Shown one piece after another: positions 1 through 38,500 of a stretch of 64,000 nucleotides of DNA. The notes below the pieces were generated by a model that did not search any database, had not been told where the DNA came from, and worked only from the letters and a program-made list of their open reading frames with translations. A program made the position numbers and the translations under genes. Location: NCBI RefSeq assembly GCF_026151205.1, contig NC_087076.1:4179902-4243901 (forward strand), read 5' to 3'. The stretch's first letter is position 1. Each line of letters begins with the position of its first letter. Origin of the DNA: Bolinopsis microptera. Taxonomy: Eukaryota > Ctenophora > Tentaculata > Lobata > Bolinopsidae.

Positions 1-172
1 GTTTTCAGTCTTCTGATTGGTAAGCGGCAGTCACGTGTCAACTTGAACCTCTTTTGAGCTACACCTGTAACCACATGATGTTTAGCAATTGAAGTAATAT
101 TGTGGTACTATCAACCTAATAATACATATATTATATAGATTATAGGTATATTATAACAGGTTCCCATTTCAG
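1..172. other. CPT1 intron, 3' part
   Basis: Sequence upstream of the first visible CPT1 exon. It ends in the pyrimidine-rich acceptor TTCCCATTTCAG. I see no coding sequence or promoter here. Confidence 0.7.
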
Positions 173-28186
<28,014 letters not shown>

Positions 28187-31100
28187 CAGTGACTTAATTC
28201 GTCTACGTCTCCACTCTCCATATATAATTATATACTATTACCTGACACTTCGCCTCACGATTGGAACGAATTTGTAAATTCCACCATGCATAAACATTAA
28301 ACACTATAATTATGAAATCAGCGTAAACATTAGAAACGCTATTAATGATTTTATTTTGGAGCTTCAATTTATGGATTGAATGATCGCTCTGAACAGAATT
28401 TGAACTTGTTTTACCTTCTCGTATCAAAAACCATTATATATACTTATTTGTATCATAAACTATTGGGTATTTTGTATATTAGTCATAGATTTCATTAAAG
28501 AACGTGGATATTTGAGAAGCTGTAGAGGATAAACTTTGCGGATGAGATTAAATTAAACGCTGTTTTAGTATTTTAGTTTCAAACGTGCATTTATATTGGT
28601 ACAGATCCAAACACCCTTCCATCCCAATGCTCAACCGACCACTACTTATTTTTGTAAATTACAACATAACGTGTTCTTTAGTTCTAATATGAGCTGTTAT
28701 TTAAATTTTAATGTTGATACAAAATATGTTAAGATTCGGCATTATATTTATTCACCATGATCTGCTGTTTTCTACCGTCAGTAAACGGGGATCTCTCGAC
28801 ATGGTGACGTTTTTTAGAGATAAGATACAATTGCAATGATAAATTTAACTCTTAACTTGTTTTTAATTTAAAAGTAATGTTAGGTCAGTTTACTACGTTA
28901 GATTTTATTTTAGGTTTGTAAATATTTAAAGCTGTCAGACAATGAAATGACAACTGCACAAAATGTGGCAGATCTCAAATTAAGACTGACAGTAATTGAT
29001 TTATAAAGATGTATCATTATGTCATTTGTATTTACCTAAAAGAGTAGTAATTGCACGAGACAAAGCCCAGCGTAGGTCTGCTGTAGATATTACCTGGGGA
29101 CCCCAGGCTATTATGTTGATAAACAATAGAGATTCGGCGGAATGACAGGCTGAGCGCCGCCCAGTAACTGTAGATATAGAGAACTGTACAATTGATCAGC
29201 CCGGAGTTCAGAACCTTTTATCTTACCATGAGATTTGGAGAAACTGTGCAATTTGAGAACTTTGATCATTGTGTTGAGTCTCGTAACATTTTTGCAGAAG
29301 TGCAGGTGAACCACAACCACATTGCGGGTAATATAATTTGGTGCGGTCACTCTACCGTAGATAACTCAATTAAACCAGCTTCTTTCCCGGAGATTATGAA
29401 GAAATTGAATGGTCTCTGATCCAATCAAGACACACATACAGTTTTGATTCGGATTCATGGTTTGGTTCTTAGCACATGGTCCTTCCAACTATTTTAAGGG
29501 ACCAGCAACAGTTCTGAGCATCACGCACTTCAGATCGAGTTCCGTTTTCTATAAACCTGGTTCAGTGATCCCGGTTATATGCGCATCTAGCACGTCCTTG
29601 TGAAATATGAATACCTTACTTTAATCGCATTAATATTTACGGAGGCATTTTATTTCAATGGTAAAACTTAACAGCTGGTTTACTTTACGTTACATTGTTA
29701 TCAAAAGTAGACGTCTGCCTGCAATCCTGTACATAATATCCTCTGCAAAACTCTACAACTGAACACGTCCTTTATTTGTGAACTTAGCATGAAACCCCAG
29801 TCACGTTGCAACTGCGGCACTTCATCTACCTCATTTCAGTATATGTTCCTTTGTCTTAAAGCTGATTTATTCGCACCAGCTGTGGTAAAATGATACAGTC
29901 TAGCTCCAGAGGAACCTCTCCTTTGATTCACCATAACTCGATAAGGCAGGCTGTTTTAAAGATAGCATTTAGGTCCATGTGTTTTTAGTTTCTATCACAT
30001 CTAAGATTATATTTAGTATTCTGTTTTAGACCTAGATTTTAGATTTAAATTGTCATTGTTGACTTTGTCAATGCTATTGAAGGCTAACGTGTCCTGCAAA
30101 AATGCAGTTTACCGAATCGATTGTTTTATTTATTTTCAAATTCAAAACTTGACGTTATCTGATTTAAAGTAAAATTAAAAGTCTACTAATACTATTATCA
30201 AATGTGTTGACAAATTTATTTGAAAGACAAAGGATCATTGCCATTCGCGATTAAGTTGGGAATCCGAATATCATGGCAAACTAAGAAGAGACGTACGTAC
30301 GGTACGTACCTTTAAAACTGAAGGTACAAAAGCCACAAAATTCGCGGCGAGTTAAAAATTGTCTGCTGTTCTGAAATTTTTACTCTGATCCAAAATTATT
30401 TAAAATTTAATTTTAACTGCCATTACGCTGGCAGTCTACATGCTACAGCAAGATTACGAAATAAGCTATTAGTTTTATGCAGTATTATACGTTCGTCACT
30501 CATATTTCTTTGATGAAATACAAAATTAAAAAGTTTCCCATTTTTGTACCGTAAGAGGAAAGGTACGGTACGTGCCTTTAGAAAAAGTTGTACCGTACGT
30601 ATTTTAAGCCGGGTACCGTACGTATACTTCTCATCTTAGAGTTAGATGGCAAATCAATGCAAATGGTGATACTTTTGCCATCTAACAATGGCGATCATAG
30701 TTTTTTCCACTTTCACCATCGATGGCTAGGATAAAAAAGTTCTTTGTCACGAAGATCGCAAATGACCATTCTCGCTTATATAAGTATAACTATAAGAGTT
30801 GTCGATGGAAAATGTTTGCTTATGAAAAATCTTAAAATATTTCGTTTTCATCATATATCTGACAAAAATGGCAATGTAGCATGCTCCCCAAAACTCAAAA
30901 GTATGTTCCGCTGAAGTGTCTAAAGTCACAATAATATTAATTTATGTTCATGTTGTTTCTAAGACATTTCTAAATTAATGTGGTGTTGACTGATGTGGTT
31001 TCTTGTTCAATGCATATCTAATATTGATGAATTGGACGACACTGTACATTAAGACCAACGACAGACCCAAAACAGCGCATCGTTTTTAGAATAAACTTTA

Positions 31101-32068
31101 AATCTTAAATTTAGTTAACTTATATCTCGTTACCTTATCTACGGTCTAGGAAATTTTAACACGCATTTTCCCGGTTCTTTTGTCATTAAAGTCATTGTGG
31201 CACACTTTTAAATTTCAATTTGTGAGTCGTTCGTGACCTCTAGATGTGATCACTTGTAAAATTGGGTCATTACACTAAGTATTTGATGGAGTTTACATCG
31301 TGGGAATCTGATAATAAATCCCGATACAATGTGTTAACTCAGTCTGAGCATTAAGGGTGGGACAGGTTCATGTGCAGCGACAATATTGAATTATACAACT
31401 GGTCAGTAACCAAAGTAATTTCATTAAAATGAGTAACTTTCGCATCAGTATGCAATTATGACTGTCTGATTTAAAACGATGTGACCTGCTGTGAATCAGA
31501 CCATGGCATGCAATAGAACTAGGAGAGTGCCTATTCTTACCGCCCTTTTTGTCCGAAGTTCCAGTACCACTGTAATGTTCCTTTAGACGATAAAGTTGGT
31601 GATACCGGCTGTGATTTAAATATTAACCTACTTGCCCAGCAGCAATTTATACTGATATAATAAACTGCAGCTTATCACGGCCGCTTTAACCTGGCCATGA
31701 CCGCATGAACCCTTATCTTTTTAGAAAGTATTTGGTGCTCACTGTACATCTTGATTTGTTAGGATCGTGTGGTTTATTATGTTATCACTATCAGTCAACA
31801 ACTTTCTGGAAGGTCGTTAATCCTTCTGTAGTTTGTTATTTTATCCAATCAGTACTTGATATCGCATTACCATGACCATGTGACATTACACTCTTTCAAA
31901 TTCTCTTTTTTTGGGGCTTACTCTGCTAACATAAACAATCACTACCCCATAGCTCGACATAAGCTCCATTCAGATTCTCACAACAAGATTAAGAACAAGA
32001 ATCAAAAAGCTCAGAATTTCAGTAAAGTTATCCTCGAGCTAGATCTAGAGCAGCAGAACCGCGAGGTA
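28187..32068. other. Intergenic region
   Basis: AT-rich sequence between the CPT1 stop and the SLC34-type start. A 75-codon plus-strand open frame at 29192-29419 has no recognised motif and is not annotated as a gene. Except for the inverted-repeat element at 30281-30639 I see nothing supported. Confidence 0.6.
30281..30639. mobile_element. Inverted-repeat element rich in GTACGTAC/CGTACGGTAC
   Basis: Left end CTAAGAAGAGACGTACGTAC and right end GTACGTATACTTCTCATCTTAG form an imperfect inverted repeat. CGTACGGTAC motifs are repeated inside both ends. Non-coding, about 360 bp. I found no clear target duplication. Confidence 0.55.
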
Positions 32069-34657
32069 ATGGTGGAATCAGATCATAGAGGAAGTAGGAA
32101 CGGGAGTGTCGTCATCAACCCTGCCTTCAGTGACCTAGAATGTGGACAGACTGCCTCTCAGCAACCACCGTAAGTATATATATTATATATGTTTTATACA
32201 TGAGGCTCATAATGATGATGTCACCAAAACCCAAATTGTATGGAATTGAAATAAAACATAATATTGTTATGTTGGGGGATTTACAGAATTAAAAACAAAA
32301 AACAGTATTCTCACGGTTGTTTAATTCCAACTTTTGATAACATAACATACCATAACATCAGATCCGTAATTTGAGGTAGAAATTTAGAGAAACATATGCT
32401 GGGTGTGTTATTCCTCAATGTTTATTCGAGCTTAATAAACTTACCTCGAACTTTGTAATTTTAATTAAGTTTTCCACGCCAGAACGACGGCAAATCTCAA
32501 ATTTTTTGAACTATAAAACAAAACGATGATCCTTTATCTGTTTTGTCGTTTATTGCTAAAAATGCTTCGTTTTGGCTCTAGGCATTTTCAAAAATCAAAA
32601 TATGGTGATTCAACTTCTAGCCCGTCTATATTTATCGATATATATATTTTTATCAATCTATAGACTATATCTATATTTAAATTTGGTCAAGAAGGGGGCA
32701 GTTTAAAATCCCTGACTTGATTGAAACTTAATTAAGTTACAGATTAAGTTGTACCAAATTGCGGTACATAATATTTCTAAGAGAAAAAGCAGTGACGTCA
32801 CTTTGAGAGATATGAACTGTTATCTCCGTTATCTTTTCCTTATCAACATTTCTCCACTTCCCCTTTCTGTACCACCCAATCTCACAGCAAGGTTACAAGT
32901 GAAGTAAAACGGCCGACTGCAGACGCAGACGCAGTAGTAACGACACGACGTCAGAGCTACGTACGAATGGGAGACCCGGAGGATAGGAGAATGTCGTTGG
33001 GGAAGAGGAGGAGGAGCACCAAGGAGGATATCTGGGATGTTACCATGGATCTAGAGGAGGAGGTGGAGTATGTACCCTGGTCTGGTACGTGACAATCTTG
33101 CTGTTATAATATTTCAGGGAATAATTATACAGTTCAGGATACTTTGGTTTAATACTGTTTTAACAGAAATCACAGCTTGTCTAATTCTCTCAAGCATGCT
33201 ATATAATATTACTGTATTAGGCGATTACAGTCAATCAACCCCTTTGGCTACAACCAGTCGATCCGTGTTTTTATATTAAATTTAAATGGCTTTAAATTAT
33301 CTTTGCTCTTCAGTTTAAATTATGTTATTTGACCTGCGAGATATCAAATTCCAAATCGTTAAAGACCTGGCAAAAAATTATGAAATTTCTAGAATTTTAC
33401 TGACGTGGTGATAACCATTGACCACATCATTATATACACCACTAGTTTATATGCTGTGGTTATCGCAATATACCCAATTACATACTTCAGAAAAGACGGA
33501 ATTACAAAGAATTGGCTCAGTTTTGTGGATTATAGGGAGGATCCTGTTTGCATTCCTGTGTATCTACCTCTTTATTAACTCTCTAACATTCCTTTCTGCT
33601 GCGTTCCAGTTAGTCGGGGGCAAATCTGCTGGGGCTGTAAGTAAAATTAGAGGATTTATCGGTTTGTCGTGAATCAAACCATGGAATCATATCAATACAT
33701 ATTGCTGCAATTCCCATGGTTCATGGTATTGGTAATATCAGATTTTAGCTATATGCTGTTATTAACCGACCTGTATCCTCCAGGCATTTTCCCAGGGCTC
33801 AATCATGAGTAACCCTATAGTTGGACTAATGTTGGGTGTTCTGGTGACAGTACTTGTTCAGAGCTCCTCTACTTCTACTAGTATCATAGTCGCTATGATC
33901 GCCGCCGGCAGTAAGTAAAAGTGAAAGAGTATGAGAGTGAGAGTGAATGTGAAAATGAACGTGACGGTATCGTTTCAGAGCTCCTCGACCTTTACCGGTG
34001 CTATGATTGGTGTCAGTATTGAGCTTCATTCAACACTGTATTCACTTAGACAGTTAGAGTTTGATCAATTTTGTTCAACTATTAACGCTGTTTGTAAATT
34101 TTGTTTCGGTTTTAAAACATCAATGTTTGATTTCATAGAAGTAGTCCGAATCTTGTTTTGAAGTTCACCGATAATGTTTGGCAGTATTGGAGTTGACTCC
34201 AGCAATAAACATAATCATGGGGGCAAACATTGGGACAACAGTGACGAATACAATTGTCAGTATGGGACAATCAATGGACAGGAAACAATTCCGTAGATCC
34301 TTTGCAGGAGCGACAGGTACAAAGTTTAGATCATTAAATACAATTCTTTATTGACTAAAAGTTTGAAGTTTATTCAGAATACGCAATTGGTATTTGGTAC
34401 TATGATGAAATTACAAATAATCAATTAATAACGCTCAACAATTTCCAGTTCACGACTGCTTCAACTGGCTGTGTGTTGCAGTGTTCCTCCCATTGGAAGC
34501 TCTCTTCCATCCGATAAGGTTTCTCAGCGAGATTATAGTGAAAGGTGTGGGCAAATCTTCTGGAGAAAACCAAGATTTCATCAAAATCATCACGAAACCC
34601 TTCACGGATAAGGTTATCAGAATGAACATCAAGAAAGTTCTGGCGGAAGTCACAAAG
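32069..34657 (+). CDS. Sodium-dependent phosphate cotransporter, SLC34 type, N-terminal half
   Basis: Secondary active transporter that couples sodium to phosphate uptake at the plasma membrane. Exons 32069-32169, 32888-33084, 33491-33636, 33784-33910, 34185-34316 and 34449-34657 join in phase to 304 residues. The start ATG is the first in its frame. After a hydrophilic N-terminus comes a membrane span ([20 protein letters not shown]). The first family signature follows ([20 protein letters not shown]), then [19 protein letters not shown] and [28 protein letters not shown] is the hallmark of SLC34. Family members run past 600 residues with a second inverted QSSS repeat. Those exons are not found downstream, where a minus-strand gene and poor-quality sequence follow. 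The coding sequence is therefore partial in this assembly. Confidence 0.9.
33974..34020 (+). repeat. QSSS-like pseudo-exon in the SLC34 intron
   Basis: Between the exons ending at 33910 and starting at 34185, the sequence TTTCAGAGCTCCTCGACC reads as [17 protein letters not shown]. It resembles the exon just upstream at the DNA level (CAGAGCTCCTCTACTTC). At the protein level it is also like the second QSSS repeat of the family. It starts after its own TTTCAG. It is either a degenerate partial exon duplication or an alternative exon. Confidence 0.4.
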
Positions 34658-34828
34658 GTTTGTCTTCTTGGTATTGTGTTATCTTTCCCCAAAGTACAAT
34701 ATTTGTCATTTGTCGTCTCCCAACAACATGATTAGTTAACTAAGTCTGTGTTATGTAAGTGTCTTATTCTTTAGAAGGTCTGTTCACTGTTACACTGGGT
34801 CGATCTTAAGATATCTTGGTGGATTTAC

Positions 34829-35476
34829 TCACTGAGCACTGTAGGGAGGCGGCGCTTCATCCTCAATATATATTGGGGGAGATTGGTTTGAGGGTGCCGT
34901 TTGGCCGGGGAAAGATGCCAGATGACCTGAAGGTAGAGGATTCCCACTATCGGATACTCTACTTCGGAACATCCCGTCCTCCTGATCTGCCTGACCTTTA
35001 CAACTATCACAACATCGTCTAAAACACGTTCTAACCACGTGACAGCACCTCCTCGTAACCACATCACAGCATGTGTCACAAAGCCCACGAAATTTCTTCG
35101 AAGATCCCATTAGAAAGATTATCCCGATAATGAAGAATAACAGGGGGAGAAACAGTGCCAAACTTGCTCTCTTCGAGGAATAGTCATTGGCCGTGAGGAA
35201 GTTGTCCCCCAGCGCCCAACAGTGAAATTGTATTCTTGAGGTCCAGTAAAACTCTCTGACATGTTCTGCCACTGCTATCTGATTTAAAGCAGGTTCAGAC
35301 TTACAGTTTGGAATGACAAAACAGTCTTTCCTTAGCGCATCATAGTCAGTGTGAATGGTACCACTGCGTGTGGGGTCTAAGTGTTTACCAAAAGGAGAGT
35401 AGGTTCCTGACAGTGTTACACAGGGGAACTGTGAAGTGCAGGTCACGCCACAAGAGCACTCCTTCCACGGTACCTC
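34829..35476 (-). CDS. One-membrane-span protein, possibly K(Ca) beta/TipE-like, 5' partial
   Basis: A minus-strand frame of about 215 residues ends in a stop at 34829. It starts with a Cys-rich presumed extracellular part (ECSCGVTCTSQFPCVTLSG, later CFVIPNC and IQFHCWALGD). A strong membrane span follows (ASLALFLPLLFFIIGIIFL), then a cytoplasmic cluster of Cys (RRCCHVVRTCFRRCCDSC) that looks palmitoylated. It ends in the WW-ligand motif PPPY. The Cys pattern followed by a C-terminal span recalls calcium-activated potassium channel beta subunits and TipE, but the match is loose. The N-terminal span would be in an upstream exon; its acceptor may be at TTTGAATGAG, and that DNA is in the corrupt region. 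It is convergent with the SLC34-type gene, with only 171 bases between. Confidence 0.5.
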   Translation of the reverse strand, partial: EVPWKECSCGVTCTSQFPCVTLSGTYSPFGKHLDPTRSGTIHTDYDALRKDCFVIPNCKSEPALNQIAVAEHVREFYWTSRIQFHCWALGDNFLTANDYSSKRASLALFLPLLFFIIGIIFLMGSSKKFRGLCDTCCDVVTRRCCHVVRTCFRRCCDSCKGQADQEDGMFRSRVSDSGNPLPSGHLASFPGQTAPSNQSPPIYIEDEAPPPYSAQ

Positions 35477-35569
35477 ATTCAAATTAACTCTCTTTTGTTG
35501 TTAGCTCGGCATCTGCCTATATTGAATCGTGATCCGTCGGTAGTTGGGAATCACTACTTGTATAGTAAA

Positions 35570-38500
35570 TTGATTTTTAGGGAAAATGGCAAAGGGGAAA
35601 TCAGAGTGGAATAGAACCCCCGGGACGGGCCCCCCCCCCTTTTTTTTAAAACTTACCCCTGATTTTTTCCAGCACTCAAAAAAAATGTCCCAGGGGAAAA
35701 AGGGGGGACCAAAAAAATCAAAAAAAACTTTTCGATTTTGTTTGCAGACTTTTAGGGGCCCCAAAAAAAAAAACTAAAGCATAAAGAAAAAAAGGGAACC
35801 CCCAGTCCCCCCCGTTCCAGCGTAAAAAATAAAGTATTTTTTTGGGGCAATGTTTGTGGGGACCTTTTGTCATTTTTTGAAAAGCAAAAGCAAACCCTTT
35901 TTTTTAAAAACTTTAAGTGCTTTCTTTAAAAAAATTACTCTTTTCTAAAAAAATTTTAACTGTTTTAAAATCCCCGGGGGGCCAAAATTTACCGGGAAAA
36001 GCGGAGGAAAAAATTTTGTACCGAATTAGGAGTTTCTTGATGCAAAATTTTAAATTCGCTCATTTAAAGGGGGTATGGGGGTTTTAAAAAAATGTTGCGA
36101 TTTTAAGGTTTTACGGCAAAATTTACCCCAAAAGTTATAATTATCATTTTGTTTTTTTGGGAAGGAGTTTTTTTTTATTTTTTTTCAGGTCACTTTTTTT
36201 TTTCTTTTGAGCTTTTTTCAAAAACCCCAAACTTTCTATATTTTTATATTTTTGGGGATTTTCCCCCTGAGGGAAGGGGGTTTATTCAGCAAAAAAAAAA
36301 AAAGGGGTTTGGGTTTTTATCGAAAAAAAAAATTTTTCAAAATCTGAAAATAAAAAAAATTTTTTATTTTGTTCGGGGGGGGACCCCGGGCCCCAAGTTA
36401 AAAGGAAACCCTGAAACTGTTTTCCAAAAATTTTTTTGGAAGGACCCCACCCCTTTTGGAAGCAAAAAAATAGGGAATTTAAAAAAAGGGGAGAAAACGT
36501 CAAAAAAGTGGGGGGGTTTATTTTTCTCTTAAAAAAAAAAGGTATTTGGGGTTTTCATATTTTTTGTTTTTTTTTCCTGATGCAATTTTATTGGGTCCCC
36601 CAGTTTTTTTTAGTTCTTGTTCAACAAAAATTTTTTTTCACTTTTGAAGCTTTTTTCAAAAAAAAATTTTTCACTCCATAAATTTTCCAATATTTTCATT
36701 TTTTCAAAAAAATCCCCCTTATCCGTTAAAAACCACAAAAAAAAAAAAAAAGATTTTTAAAAAATAAATTTTCAAATCGGAATCGTCAAAAAAAAGTTTG
36801 GGGTTTTTAAAAAAAAACCAAAAAAGATAAAAATTCTCAATTATTTTTTGTCTGAAAAAAATTTTTAAAACCCCAATTTTTTAAATCAAAACGCCTAGTT
36901 TTAAAATTTTAAAAAGTCCCACGGTTTTTTCAGGGTTGGGGGGGGAATTTGGGGGGGGCGATTTTTCCCTTTGTTTTTTTTCAGACATTGCCCCTACTGC
37001 ATATGAAGTTAAGCCAAACCCTCCCCTCTCGGAAAAATTTTTAATTTGAAAAAAAAAATAATTTTAATTTAAAAAAAACCCCCTTGGGGTGATAAGTTTG
37101 AGTAGAAGGGGGGGGGAAAACTGGAAAAATTTTGGGGAAAAGACATGGATTTTGGGGGGGTGGGTGAACCTTAAAAGGGGGGTACCCCAAAAAAGGGGGG
37201 CCCACCTTTATTAAAATTAAATTAAAAAGAATAATTTAATATTAAACAAAATTTTTTTAACAAACTTTTAATATAAAGGGTTTTTAAACCACCGCGAAAA
37301 AAGAGTAGGGCCCCCCCTTCTTCTGGGAAAGGGACATAACAGGGGATCAAAACGTTTATCCTTGATCGGGGGGAAAGGCCCCCGGTAAGCTGGGGGGTTT
37401 TTGGTGTAAGGAGATTTTAGGGAGGTTTTTTCCCCTTAGGTTTTAAAAAAAGCGAGGGGGAAAAACTGAATATCTTTTAAAAATTTAATCTTCAAAAATC
37501 CCCCGGGGGGGTTTCTCCTCTTTGAAGGGAGAAAAAAGATGGGGGATTTTCGCGGTGGGGGGGAAGAGGGGGGGACACAGAAAGGGGGGGCTAAAAACGG
37601 TTTTAGGAGAAACCCCCCCGGTCCCCCTTTTCCCTCCCATCGCACATAAAAACCCCCCACCCTTTTCTTTGGGGGCACATTTTCCCCCCACTTGGGGGCC
37701 GGGGTCATCCCAAAAGGTTTTGCGCAGTGGGGGGAACACTATGGGACCCCAAAAATTTTGGAAAAATATTGATTTTAAAAAAAAGGGGGGGGAGTTCCCC
37801 GCCGGCTTCAGGGGCCCTTATCCCGGGGGGTTTTGTTCTGTGAAAAATTGTGAGAGGCGGAAATATATCTTGTAGTCAAAGTAAAAATTTTGTCCCCCCA
37901 TCAACGACCTTTAAGGGAAAAGGGGCCAAAATGGAAAAAATAGGGGGGATATTTGTCCCCCCAAAAATTTTTTCTATGTTTTTTCTAAAATCTTTTTTTT
38001 AAGAAGGGGGGGGGGCCCTGGTTTTTGGGGGGGCCCACCAGAGAATGAAAGGGGGGCCTTTTTTGGGTGGTTAAAAAACCCCGAAAAAAAAAAGTACCCC
38101 TGGGCCGGTAAAAAAAAAAAATTGGGTTTGCCCCAAAAAACCTGGGGAATGTGCTCCAGCGGGAAACACCAAGAACCCACTTATTGGGGGGGGGGAGGGG
38201 GGGGGGGCCCCCCCTTGCCCCCTTTGGGGGGTGCCCCTAGGGAACCCAGTGGGGGGGTATCAGATCGCATATTGCTACTGCTCCCCGGGGGTCACTTTTA
38301 AAAAGTGGTTGAGGGCTGAAAGGGGGGCCCTTGTGCTGAAAAGGGGCCCCCCGAATGATAGCTTTTTTTTTAAAAAATCTGGGGTATCAGGAACGAAAAG
38401 GGCCCCCTTAAAAAAAGCCCACACTTTTCTCCTCCGCCGGGGCCTCCCCTTTTTCCCCGAATTTGGGGGGCCCTTGTTCGATTTTTCCATCATGGGTTTA

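Noticed and set aside
29192-29419. 75-codon plus-strand open frame
   Set aside because: No recognised motif, no clear splice or promoter context, and length within chance for this composition.
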